Positions 1 to 9,400 of a DNA stretch of 64,000 nt are shown here, piece after piece (the first letter of the stretch is position 1; each line of letters begins with the position of its first letter). Below the pieces are notes generated by a model that did no database searches, was not told the origin of the DNA, and saw only the letters and a list, made by a program, of their open reading frames with translations. The stretch spans positions 109,478-173,477 of the forward strand of contig NPFB01000003.1 in the NCBI GenBank assembly GCA_014084085.1, written 5' to 3'. The DNA is from Hondaea fermentalgiana (Eukaryota > Sar > Bigyra > Thraustochytrida > Thraustochytriidae). Position numbers and translations under genes: made by a program.

Positions 1-3000
1 TGAGCGCACGTACACGCGCATACTCGGCACGATTTACAAGAGTACTGTCGGTAAACCACTTGCGCGAAAGTGCGGGCAAGACACGCATCGTCTGCGCCCC
101 AACCCTTTGGCGCAAAGCGTCCGGAGTGCTTCCGGACGTCTCGTCAAGCAAGCTCCAGCGCAACGCCTCGGCAACGAGCCCACGGCTCTCTAGAATTTGC
201 TTTGTCGCTTCACGCTCATCCGCGTCTGCACCTCGCATCTCCCGTATCAAAGCCACCAGGGCCCGCCAGCAAGATACGGGGAAGTCGCCTTTGCCATCTG
301 CCACGCGTCCGGCCTGTAAACCTTCCAGGAGCACCTCACGCTGCGACCACCATTTTCTAGCGAGGTCTCCTTCTTCCGCAGCAACTTTCTCCACGACGTC
401 GGCCAACGCAGACGCAATTTCGTCATTAGCCCCATCGCGAGCCAAAGCGATGCGCTCCAAGATGCCTCGCATACGCTCATCGCTCTGCATCAACAGCGAA
501 AAGGGCGCGCGTTTCACGAGATCGAGAGCCTCAAGAGGCACAGTGCCCGCGAAACTTTGGCCAGCGCCGTGAGGTCCCGCAAGAACAAGGTCAATGGCCT
601 TGTCGACAATGCGCTCTGCGTCCTCATCCTCGGCATCCAAATGCGCTGCGGTGCGCATAGTCGCCTGCACGAGCGCTGCATCAACCCCCCCATGCAAGGC
701 GCACGTCACGAGCACACGTGATACGTACTCGTGTAGGGACGCGGGCAGCGCCGTCGACGGCACGTTTTGCAGCAAGCTTTGCAAGACGTGAATCGCCGCG
801 AGCAACACATTGTGAAAAGATGGTGCTGCCTGTTGTGCATTCGGCTGCCGGAGATGAGCCGCGACTCCACGAGGCGCCGCCACAGCCTCCAGGGCAGCAC
901 TCACAAGAAGCAAATTTCGAAGCTCTTCGCGTCCAAGACGCGCGCCCCGACCGGGACCCGTCAACACACCAAACTGCTCCAGCGCACGACACAAGCTCAC
1001 GTCCATGACCTTGCTCGTCACACCAACGTTGTTCTCTTCCGTGTCCTCACCAGCGGCCCCATCGAGCTTGGCGCCCGATCGAGCTCCTTGCCGGGTCGAA
1101 CTCGACCCCGATTGGCCTCCTTGTCGCCGCGCCTGAGCCTGTGCCATTTGCTCCAGGGCGCGTTGACGTCGCGCTTTGCTCGCCGCCAGCGCTTCGCGAC
1201 GTTGCATCTCCGAATCTACCGGCTTGGGGGTCAGACTGGGCAACAACTTCATCAATCGCAGAGACTCCTTGTGGTCACCCGCGCGCCGCGCCTGCGCCAA
1301 AAGTCCATTCAATTCGGCCAACGTCTCCGGCACATAGTATTTCGCCTTCAAATGCCGTTCAATGGTCTGCACCTCGCGTCCCTCCAGAACAACCGTGTAG
1401 TAAGGCTCGCTAGGATCATCCAAATGGACCTTGCTGACGATGCCAGCAACGGGCGCCCCAGGAGTCTTCATATACAAAATCTCCTCGCCTTCAGAAAATG
1501 CCGGCGCCTTAAATGCTGGTGCGGTCGAGGTAGTCTCAAGGTCTGCCCTCACGCCCGTGCCTGCCTCCCCCAGAGTCGCCCCTTCCTGGTCGATATTCTT
1601 GTTGACCTCACCCTCTTCTTCGTCTTGCCCTCCGCTTTCTAGTCCAGAGTCCCCGTCCTCGTGATCTTTCATGACGGTAATGAAGGCATCTGCCGTTCCC
1701 GCGGCCTCGTCCCGTGCAGCTGCTGGCACGTGCTGCAGCACGGCAGTGGCACAACGTTCCACCAAGGCATCAAACTTCAAACCTAGCTCTTGCAGTAGAG
1801 GCGACATTGTCTGCACCAAGGTGCGCAAGGCCGGAAGTGAAAGCTGCAAGCCCTCCATTGCAGGCACAATCTGGTCTTTTACCGTCTCACGGACCTCCTG
1901 CGCGTCCGATGCAACCGCATAAGACGAAAGTGCCGAGGCGCTCGCGAAAACCTCTACAACAGCCGCCTCTTCCATGACAGCTTGCAGCGCTTCGTCCTCG
2001 AGCGCTGCGTGCACAAAGTCTCCAAATCGTGCCTGCACAATGTACGGCACAAGAATCGCTTCACGCCATTCTGGATGATATCCCGCGTGGGTGACAAGGG
2101 TCCACAGAAGCGGAGCTGGCTCGTGGAATCCAAGACATCCGTCTTCGACCTCCTCGCTCACGTACATGGCCACGTCGACGAGCCGTTCAGGCTGGCGTGT
2201 GCTCGACAAACGCGAAAAGACATTCTTGCCGCGGTCGCCTTGGCGCACGAGATGCGCCCACGCGTGTTCGGCTCGCTCGCCCCACAAAAGATTGTCCGCC
2301 GGACGATCAAACACGCGCACGAGCCAGTCTCGCAACCAAGACTCTGTCTCTGACGCGACGGCATCCACGTGTTCCGTACGAGGTTGCAAAAGAGCTTCGC
2401 AAATCATGGCAAGCGCTCCAATCTCGGGACGCGTGCTTGCCCCAAGGATTGCAAGTACACCAGCCATTGCACGCAGCGCGCTCTCCTCGGGAAGGTCCGA
2501 CGTAAAGGGCTTCTCCAAGCCAAAGTCGCTCACTTCTCCCGACTCTTGTCCAAAGTGCATCGCTGCGAAACGAGCCAGCGGCCCCGAGCACGATGCCTCT
2601 AACGTTGTTGCAGCGTCCTGGTCAAGCCAGCCCAGCCTCCGTACAGCACTCACTGCTGACGGTACAGGCCAGTCGAGCACCGCCTGCACAATTCCTTGAA
2701 CAGGAGTTGGTGCGTCCTCAGATGGCACTTGCAAAAGACCCTCTGCAAGAAGTGCTTGCGCGCGTGAGTCCTTTTCTAAACCTGCAAAAAACTGCGTCCA
2801 GTGACTTTCGCGCGTTTCCTGCGACAAGGAGCTACCCACACAGACCCGCACGGCCAGACGAAAGCTCGCAGCAGCTTCGTCACCGTCTCGTCGAAAACGA
2901 GCGACTTTCAAAAGAGCCTCTCCACGACCATCTGTGGCGCCAGAGACAGCCACGAGCGAGTCCAGGGCGCCGAGCGAGGGGCACCGACGCCCATCGTCGA

Positions 3001-4594
3001 GCGCCGCGTCGACCAAAGATCCCGCAAGATCAATGACGCCTTGTGTTCCACGCTTGGCGCCGGCATTCAAAACTTCCCCCACGCGGTTTGCGCGGGTCGC
3101 ATCCTCCATCAAGTGCTGAAAGAGACACTGGTGTACAGCAGCCCACCAAGCCGTGCCATCGGTTGGGACCTGACCCAGAGCGAGCGCTAGAGTCGCAAGC
3201 AGGTCGTGCCCTAGCCGAAAGCGCCTCGTTTCGCAAATGTACGCATTCAAAGGACGCACAAGATGAGTCGGATCGAATGCGCGCCCATGCTTGAGCAGAA
3301 AAGCAATGGACTCCAATTGTGCTTGCAGGAGCGCGGGACTCCCGTGAGGTCCGAGGTCCTCTTCTGCAGCCATACCACTCCACACTTCTTCGAGCCATTT
3401 ATTCGCCAGTTCCTCGCTTCCAAGGTCCTCCCACACATGCGCTGGAATCAGCGAGAGCATGGGAAGCAGCATAGGATACGCGTAGCGGCCTGAGCCACGC
3501 GCTCCACGCCGCAAAAACGACCAGAGATTCGGGAAAAACGCCTTGCGGAATTCGCGCACCTGTTCAAAGAAAGAGGCGTTTTGCATTGTTGTTACAAGCG
3601 CCTCGACGACGCGCCCGACCAGTCGAGGCTCCTGCTCGCTAACAAGAGCTCGGGAAAGGAGTGTGCACGCATCTCCGCCCGCGACAGTAGGGTCCAAAAT
3701 CCCTGCCTTGGCGAGCGTCCCCACGACTTCGTAGGCGGCTCCTCGCACAAGACTGCTCTCGCTGTTCAATAGATGCTTCCACCGCACAGGTTGGCCTAGC
3801 GCCGCCCGTGCCAGAGGTCCCAAAAGATCATCGGCTTCGCCCGGGACAAGATCTGGAAGCTTACCAATCGCGCCGAGCGCACTCGCCTGAATTCTGTCCC
3901 GTATCTCCTCGTCCACGCCATCGGCGCCACGACTTGCCACACGTTTGGCGAGCACGGACGAGATACTCTCGAGATGTTTCTGAAAAAGGCCGCGCAAACC
4001 ATCATCACCAAGATGTTGATCCATGGAGCGCACAAGCTCGCTCGCAGCGCGGCTCACGTCTGCATTCGACGCATCGCCCACGCAACACAGGGTCTCGCCG
4101 AGATACACACCTGCAAATCGGCTCACGAGCTTGGGAACTCGAGCCAGAATCACACCGAGCGTAGAGTTGGCGCGTTCGCGAACACGGTGATCGGCATCGC
4201 GAGAACACAGACGAAGATAGTGGTATAAAAAGTGCGGCAGAGCCTCGCGCGCGTCTTCGCGCGTTGACAGCGTCTCCTCGGCGATGAGCCTTGCAATTTC
4301 TTGCAAGGCCTTGACCTTGGTCTGTGGATCTTTCTTGGACAGACTCTTGAATGCTTGCTTGATATCTTCGTGCTTGCCCGCATAGTACGAAGTGGCGCTC
4401 AGCTCCTCGTTGCCTGCTCCTCGCTGCGCGCGCGTGGCAGGTTTTCCCTCTCCTGCTGCCACTGGTGGGGCCGCTGACGCTGACGCCGCTGGCGAGGAGA
4501 AGGCGTCGAACCCGACAAAGGTCGACGCGTCAAAGCCCGCGCGATGCATGGCCGCGGCCGACGCTGCGGCCGACGCCTTGCGTGCCTTGCCCAT
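1..4594 (-). CDS. LTN1: Listerin-type E3 ubiquitin ligase, N-terminal ~1531 residues (3' end off window)
   Basis: Listerin is the E3 ligase of ribosome-associated quality control; it ubiquitinates stalled nascent chains on 60S subunits. The frame is open from the ATG at 4594 to the window edge. A short basic leader (MGKARK) is followed by the FVGF element at about residue 27 and by FKSLSKKDPQTKVKALQEIA, which matches the listerin opening HEAT repeat (xKLSKKDxxTKLKAxxE). HVRERAN-like helices and long HEAT-like alpha-solenoid sequence follow. The last visible segment, TMRVLPALSRKWF, matches the point just before the family's C-terminal RWD and RING region, so the catalytic RING should lie left of base 1. 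The frame stays open upstream of 4594 through GC-rich sequence (ending ARFKKPRT before the Met). I chose 4594 because the leader length then fits the family. Confidence 0.88.
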   Translation of the reverse strand, partial: MGKARKASAAASAAAMHRAGFDASTFVGFDAFSSPAASASAAPPVAAGEGKPATRAQRGAGNEELSATSYYAGKHEDIKQAFKSLSKKDPQTKVKALQEIARLIAEETLSTREDAREALPHFLYHYLRLCSRDADHRVRERANSTLGVILARVPKLVSRFAGVYLGETLCCVGDASNADVSRAASELVRSMDQHLGDDGLRGLFQKHLESISSVLAKRVASRGADGVDEEIRDRIQASALGAIGKLPDLVPGEADDLLGPLARAALGQPVRWKHLLNSESSLVRGAAYEVVGTLAKAGILDPTVAGGDACTLLSRALVSEQEPRLVGRVVEALVTTMQNASFFEQVREFRKAFFPNLWSFLRRGARGSGRYAYPMLLPMLSLIPAHVWEDLGSEELANKWLEEVWSGMAAEEDLGPHGSPALLQAQLESIAFLLKHGRAFDPTHLVRPLNAYICETRRFRLGHDLLATLALALGQVPTDGTAWWAAVHQCLFQHLMEDATRANRVGEVLNAGAKRGTQGVIDLAGSLVDAALDDGRRCPSLGALDSLVAVSGATDGRGEALLKVARFRRDGDEAAASFRLAVRVCVGSSLSQETRESHWTQFFAGLEKDSRAQALLAEGLLQVPSEDAPTPVQGIVQAVLDWPVPSAVSAVRRLGWLDQDAATTLEASCSGPLARFAAMHFGQESGEVSDFGLEKPFTSDLPEESALRAMAGVLAILGASTRPEIGALAMICEALLQPRTEHVDAVASETESWLRDWLVRVFDRPADNLLWGERAEHAWAHLVRQGDRGKNVFSRLSSTRQPERLVDVAMYVSEEVEDGCLGFHEPAPLLWTLVTHAGYHPEWREAILVPYIVQARFGDFVHAALEDEALQAVMEEAAVVEVFASASALSSYAVASDAQEVRETVKDQIVPAMEGLQLSLPALRTLVQTMSPLLQELGLKFDALVERCATAVLQHVPAAARDEAAGTADAFITVMKDHEDGDSGLESGGQDEEEGEVNKNIDQEGATLGEAGTGVRADLETTSTAPAFKAPAFSEGEEILYMKTPGAPVAGIVSKVHLDDPSEPYYTVVLEGREVQTIERHLKAKYYVPETLAELNGLLAQARRAGDHKESLRLMKLLPSLTPKPVDSEMQRREALAASKARRQRALEQMAQAQARRQGGQSGSSSTRQGARSGAKLDGAAGEDTEENNVGVTSKVMDVSLCRALEQFGVLTGPGRGARLGREELRNLLLVSAALEAVAAPRGVAAHLRQPNAQQAAPSFHNVLLAAIHVLQSLLQNVPSTALPASLHEYVSRVLVTCALHGGVDAALVQATMRTAAHLDAEDEDAERIVDKAIDLVLAGPHGAGQSFAGTVPLEALDLVKRAPFSLLMQSDERMRGILERIALARDGANDEIASALADVVEKVAAEEGDLARKWWSQREVLLEGLQAGRVADGKGDFPVSCWRALVALIREMRGADADEREATKQILESRGLVAEALRWSLLDETSGSTPDALRQRVGAQTMRVLPALSRKWFTDSTLVNRAEYARVRAL

Positions 4595-4890
4595 CGTCCT
4601 CGGTTTCTTGAAGCGAGCCTTCTCCAAGTTGTCGTGGTCCTCCGCGCTGGCCTCGCGTTCTGCGCTCGCTCCGCCTCGTCTCCTTCGCGATCGCCGCACC
4701 TCGCGCTGCTGGGCTGCGGCCCGACTGCCGGGGCTCTGCGCCGCTCCCTGCCCGCCCGGCTCTCGCGGCACTCCCCCGAGTTGCTGCCGCGCCCGCCGCG
4801 CGTCTCGCTCGCGCCCTCCCGGCCCTCCGCCGCGGTCTCCTGCGCTCGCAGCGCGCCGGCAGAGAGAAGAGAGAGCGTCTTTGGTTGGTC

Positions 4891-4927
4891 GATTGATTGA
4901 CCGATTGATTGATTGATTGATTGATTG
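4891..4927. repeat. (GATT)n microsatellite
   Basis: Tandem GATT units with one interruption (GACC) lie about 300 bp upstream of the listerin ATG. A short ATGAG repeat follows at 4991-5011. Confidence 0.9.
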
Positions 4928-5180
4928 TTCGCCGGGCAAGTTCTCGTTGGACCTGTGGCTGCGGAAATGAGATGAAAGATGAGCCGGGAGATGAGATGAG
5001 ATGAGATGAGAGAGTGAGGCGGCTTGTGGGTCTCTCTCGACGAAGGAGAGAAACACTCGAGCTCGAACGCGCCACGAGCAGTCACCAACGAATGCGACGA
5101 CAATGATGACGACCATGGTGACGACAATAATGAGGATGACATTCGAAGCATCCCTTGGCAATGTATGACCTGAGCTGCAT

Positions 5181-5202
5181 GCGCGCGTGCGTGCGTGCGT
5201 GC
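5181..5202. repeat. (GTGC)n microsatellite
   Basis: Tandem GCGT/GTGC units in the listerin-SCC2 spacer. Confidence 0.8.
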
Positions 5203-5516
5203 TAAAGGCAAATCTGCCTTGCTCGAACCTGCCTCGCTCGCGCATTGTGGAGAGGGATTCGAACAAGATATATTCGCCGAACATCGTTTGTTGTCCAACA
5301 GCGCTCCAGGACGAGGCCTATCCACATGCCATGGGCATGATGGTCAAATCCGTCAAACCGCGAACGATGAAGAATCAATCGCACGCGCTCGAGTCGGGTC
5401 CGCTGCAAGCAACTACAACGACAACTTTGACTTCTCGTCTGCCTTTCTACACATTCGTTCCCGCTGCTAAACTCGTCTCGTCATGTGTTTTTTGATCCTA
5501 CGCGGCTCCTTTTTTC

Positions 5517-5571
5517 CTGCCTGCCTGCCTGCCTGCCTGCCTTCCTTCCTTCCTTTCTTCCTTCCTTTCTT
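5517..5571. repeat. CCTG then CCTT/CTTC pyrimidine repeat
   Basis: About six CCTG units pass directly into CCTT and TTTC units, giving a 55-bp polypyrimidine tract on the plus strand. Confidence 0.9.
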
Positions 5572-6009
5572 CATCTAGGCCTGTAAAGTCGCAGCGCCAT
5601 GAACGAACGACCTCCAGCCAGGTTCCACGGCGACCTGTGCTGGCTGTCGCCGGCGCCGCTTCGCACTGTCGCCGATTCCGTGAGCCAGTCAAGACGACCG
5701 GCGATGGTCGCGAGCCCACAAGGTCCGCGAGACTCGGACTCGCGCCACGCGTTGAACCCAAGACTCGGCTCGCCCTTTCCGCGTGAGTTGAGTGCAGCCA
5801 GCCGGAGAACGGTCGTTAGGTCGCCAGGTGCAGGTGCCCCTGGCCGATTTTCGAATTCAAAATTTCCGCGCAGCCCAGACTCGGAGGCCTGCCCGGTGCG
5901 GGGTATAGGTAGTTAGATCGTTGGGCAGTCACTGGCCGGCGCAAGTGGGGCAAAGGCGGCGGCAAGTGGAGCAAAGGCGCTGGAGACACTAATAAGACTG
6001 CCAAACCGC

Positions 6010-6040
6010 GATCGATCGATCGATCGATCGATCGATCGAT
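6010..6040. repeat. (GATC)n palindromic microsatellite
   Basis: About eight GATC units are followed by degenerate copies. The unit is self-complementary, so the tract can form a hairpin. A GCAG repeat lies nearby at 6177-6199. Confidence 0.9.
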
Positions 6041-6498
6041 CAATCGATTGACTGATCGATCCTCGGGCGCTCCCGGCAGAGCAACAAAGCAAGAAAGCAA
6101 AGGCGGGGCCTGCGCGGAGGGCTCGCACGCAGGCGCGCGGGCGGGCAGACACGCGCGCAGAGCGGCACGGAGCGAGCCAGGCAGGCAGGCAGGCAGGCTG
6201 GCGACCGCTCTGGAGAAGGCGCCCACGAACCGGCGGGCGCGACGGAAGCAGGGAAGGAAAAACCAAAAAGAAGCGCGCTCGTTGACTCGAAAGGCGAGGC
6301 CCTCGGCGCGCCGCACGCGCGGGGACGAACGCTCGCGCGAGAGAAGACGCACGCGCAGGGATCGCGGTGCCTAGGCGCGGAGGTCCGCGCACGCACGCAC
6401 GGATAGCGAGCGACCCGGAGTCAGACCACCGCCAAAACCTTGCCTCCCAAACTCTTTTTCCCCTCCTCCAACAAAGTAGCCAGCCCTAGCGCACCATC

Positions 6499-9400
6499 AT
6501 GGTCCCATCAAACCACCATCATATGCCGGCGATGGGCGCCGCGCAGGATGCATACGAATTCGAAAACCAAAACCAGGAATGGACAGGACAGAGTCTCGTT
6601 GCGGCGGCCCCGCTCAGTTCATTGAATGGTGTGCCTGGTGCTCAGTCCCGAGAGGCCATCGAGGCCAAACGAGTTTCCGATGTCCTTGATAGCGTGTTGC
6701 AGACGCTCGACGAAGCAGCCGCGGAACGTCTTCGCGGCAATGAGGCCGTCGCACTAGGTACATCAGACGAAATGCCAAACCTCGAGTCCGTGCAGGTGGA
6801 CCTCAACGCAATCTGCAAAGATCTCGAGGCCGTCATGGTTGCCGGAGCGCTTTCTCATGTCGATGCAGAGACGCTTGTTTCCTTTGCGCAGGCCTTGTGC
6901 AAGACAGCTGCGGCTGCGACAGCCACAAACGAGCTCGCCGAGGCGCTCGATCGCGCGAGCTTACTGCTGCGCATCATGGCCGATCCGCATGCAGACCCTC
7001 GCCTTGTATCTGGCGAATCTCTCGAAGCTGCCATTAACCTTTGCCGCATGGCACTCATCGATGTCTTGTACCCCCAAATCGACGCAAACTTTTCCGCCAA
7101 AGCTGGAATGCGCGCCAAGTCGCGCTCAAATTCAAACGTCTCGTCACGGAAGAAGCGCGGTGCCGCAAAACGCAAAGGCCGAAAAAATGGACGAAAACGA
7201 AGACGCGGCGAGCGACCCGATGAGGACGGCGGTGAGGGAGGCCAAGACGCAGACAGCATCCGCGACGACGATGATGACCTCGACAGTCCTCGCAGCGCGA
7301 GCAACGATGGCCAGGAAAGTCCCGAACTTGACGCGACTGCGCAAGGCCTCGATGCCGATTCGTCCACCACCGGGACTGACTTGCGCTTGATTGCGGACGC
7401 TGCTGCCCGGGCCCTCGCTTCCCTGGACGGGGCTTTGGCTCGCATCCCTCGAATCGAGGATGCTCAGCTTGTGCAAGTGATCAGCCTCTGCACAGCGTGC
7501 TTGTATCTGGATCCGGTCAAGAAGAAAACGAGCCTGGTCGCCAAGGCGCCCTTTCTTCAACAAGTTAGCCTTGACCTTTTGCGTTCCATTTTTCGTCACA
7601 ATGTTGCTCACCGCTCTCTCGTGCTCGACGAGCTTTCGGACGCTGTTTCGCGACTCCCGCGCTCGAGCCGCAACCTTCGCACTTATTGCATCCCTGGCAG
7701 AGATCGCTCAACGGTCCAGCTGCTTACCGTTGCCGTGCTCGAAATCGTGCAGTCCGCGTGTGGACCAGATCCTAGCGAGCCCCAGGCCATTCCAGACTTT
7801 CGTGTCGCGCAACAATCAGCTTACGAGTTCCTCCGCAGTATTCTTGACAAGTGCGCCTCGCCACAAGATCACATCGACGAAGAGGAAGTCAAGCACCACC
7901 GGAACTTTCTCAATTACTTTGTGGAGGATCTACTTCAGCTCTTGCACGAGCCACGCTGGCCTGCGGCCGAAATGATGCTCTCCCTCGTCAGCAACTTTAT
8001 TACCAACTACTTGCTCAAACCGGCCAAAACGCTCACACTCAGCGCCCAGCGCTTTGGCATGCAGAGCCTCACGCTCTTGGGAAGCGTCTTGGCGCGGATC
8101 CAGCAGGATCAGCTCTGGGCCGCCGAAAATCCTCTCAAGCTACCGAGTGAGGCGTCGACGCAGACAACACGGCCTCAAGATGTACGTTCGTTGTGCCCGA
8201 TTTGCGGTATCGCAGACACTGGTGACGAGGAGATGGCCGGGACCGCCAATAACCAGGTCCAGTGTGAGCGTTGCAAACAGTGTTTTCACGTGGGCTGCCT
8301 TGGCATGCAGGACAGCTTTGCAATGTACCACTGCGACGACTGTATCATGGTCCAGCAGCTCGAAGCGGTCGGGACGTGTGTTGCATACGCTTTCGATGCT
8401 CGCTCGGCGACCATGCTGGGCTCGACCGCAGGTCCTGCGGCCGCGGACCTTGCCGCATTTCGCCAGCTCTATCTTAATATCCTCACGAGCGAGCATCTAG
8501 ACGGCTCACGTGGGGCCTCAATGGCCTATGAGTTTTGCGTGGCGCAATGGGCGCAAGAAGACATGAAACCTGGAGGTATCGGCGAAACGAGCCGGGGCGC
8601 TCTTCTTTCACAGTGGAAGTATCGCGACGCCTTGGCGAACCTCTTGGGCGGCGCGCGGACGACGCGATCCCGGAACTCGGTCTCGCGCTTCACGGCCGCC
8701 GCTCTTGTGCGCCATCTCGACCTCGTGCGCGCGCATGGCCTCTGCAGCAAGGCCACGGGTGACACGATGCTCACCCGTCTCTTGCGGATTCTAGGCACCG
8801 GGGTCCCCTCGCTGCGCGCGCGTGCTGTCAAGGCAGTTGGAGTCGTCATTGAGGCAAACCCAGCCCTCATGGAGGACAAGCGTGTTCAAGCGGTTGTTGA
8901 AAAGCGCGTGCTCGACGAGGCAATCTCTGTTCGCGAGGCCACCATTGACCTTGTCGGTCGCTACGTGGTCGTCAAGCCCGCACTCGTCAAGGATTTCCAG
9001 GCAATGCTTGTCCAGCGCCTCAGCGACCTCGGTCTCTCGGTGCGCAAGCGCGTGGTCAAGGTCTTGCGCAGCTTACTTCTTGCCTCTGCGCCCTTTCCCG
9101 ACCGTGCGGCTGTGCTGATGGCGCTCGTTGACCGTGTCGCGGATCCTCAAGAGGAGGATTCCGTCCGAGATCTCATTATTTCCATTTTTCGCGACCTTTG
9201 GTTCGCCGGGACCGCGATTGCAGCTTCAGGGAGCTATCTCGAGGGCAGCGGGGTCGATGCAGATGCTGCCGCTACCGCTGCGGCATCCACGCCTGCACAT
9301 GGCAGGCGGAATGGCAGCGTCCCAGGTTCTGCCACGAGTGCAAATGAGAATGGGGGCGAGGAGGATAGGAGCCGTGACGCGAGTCCGGGAATGACCCCTT

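Larger units (their letters stand above)
4595..6498. other. Divergent intergenic region rich in simple repeats
   Basis: This 1.9 kb separates the divergent listerin and SCC2 genes and must hold both promoters. I see no convincing gene. It contains blocks of GATT, ATGAG, GTGC, CCTG/CTTC, GATC and GCAG repeats, listed separately where long. ORFs of 100-300 codons here are rich in Arg, Ala and Pro, or are repeat translations; they look like GC-driven artefacts. Confidence 0.6.

Noticed and set aside
767..3036. Series of plus-strand ORFs of 100-290 codons
   Set aside because: They begin at TTG/GTG or internal ATG and are antisense to the continuous listerin frame on the minus strand.
5245..5270. 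GGATTCGAAC resembling a reverse-strand tRNA B box
   Set aside because: The flanks cannot form a T stem and no acceptor or anticodon stem is present.
4399..5325. 308-codon minus-strand ORF upstream of listerin
   Set aside because: It is in a different frame from listerin, crosses microsatellites and has an Arg/Ser/Gly composition typical of GC-rich noise.
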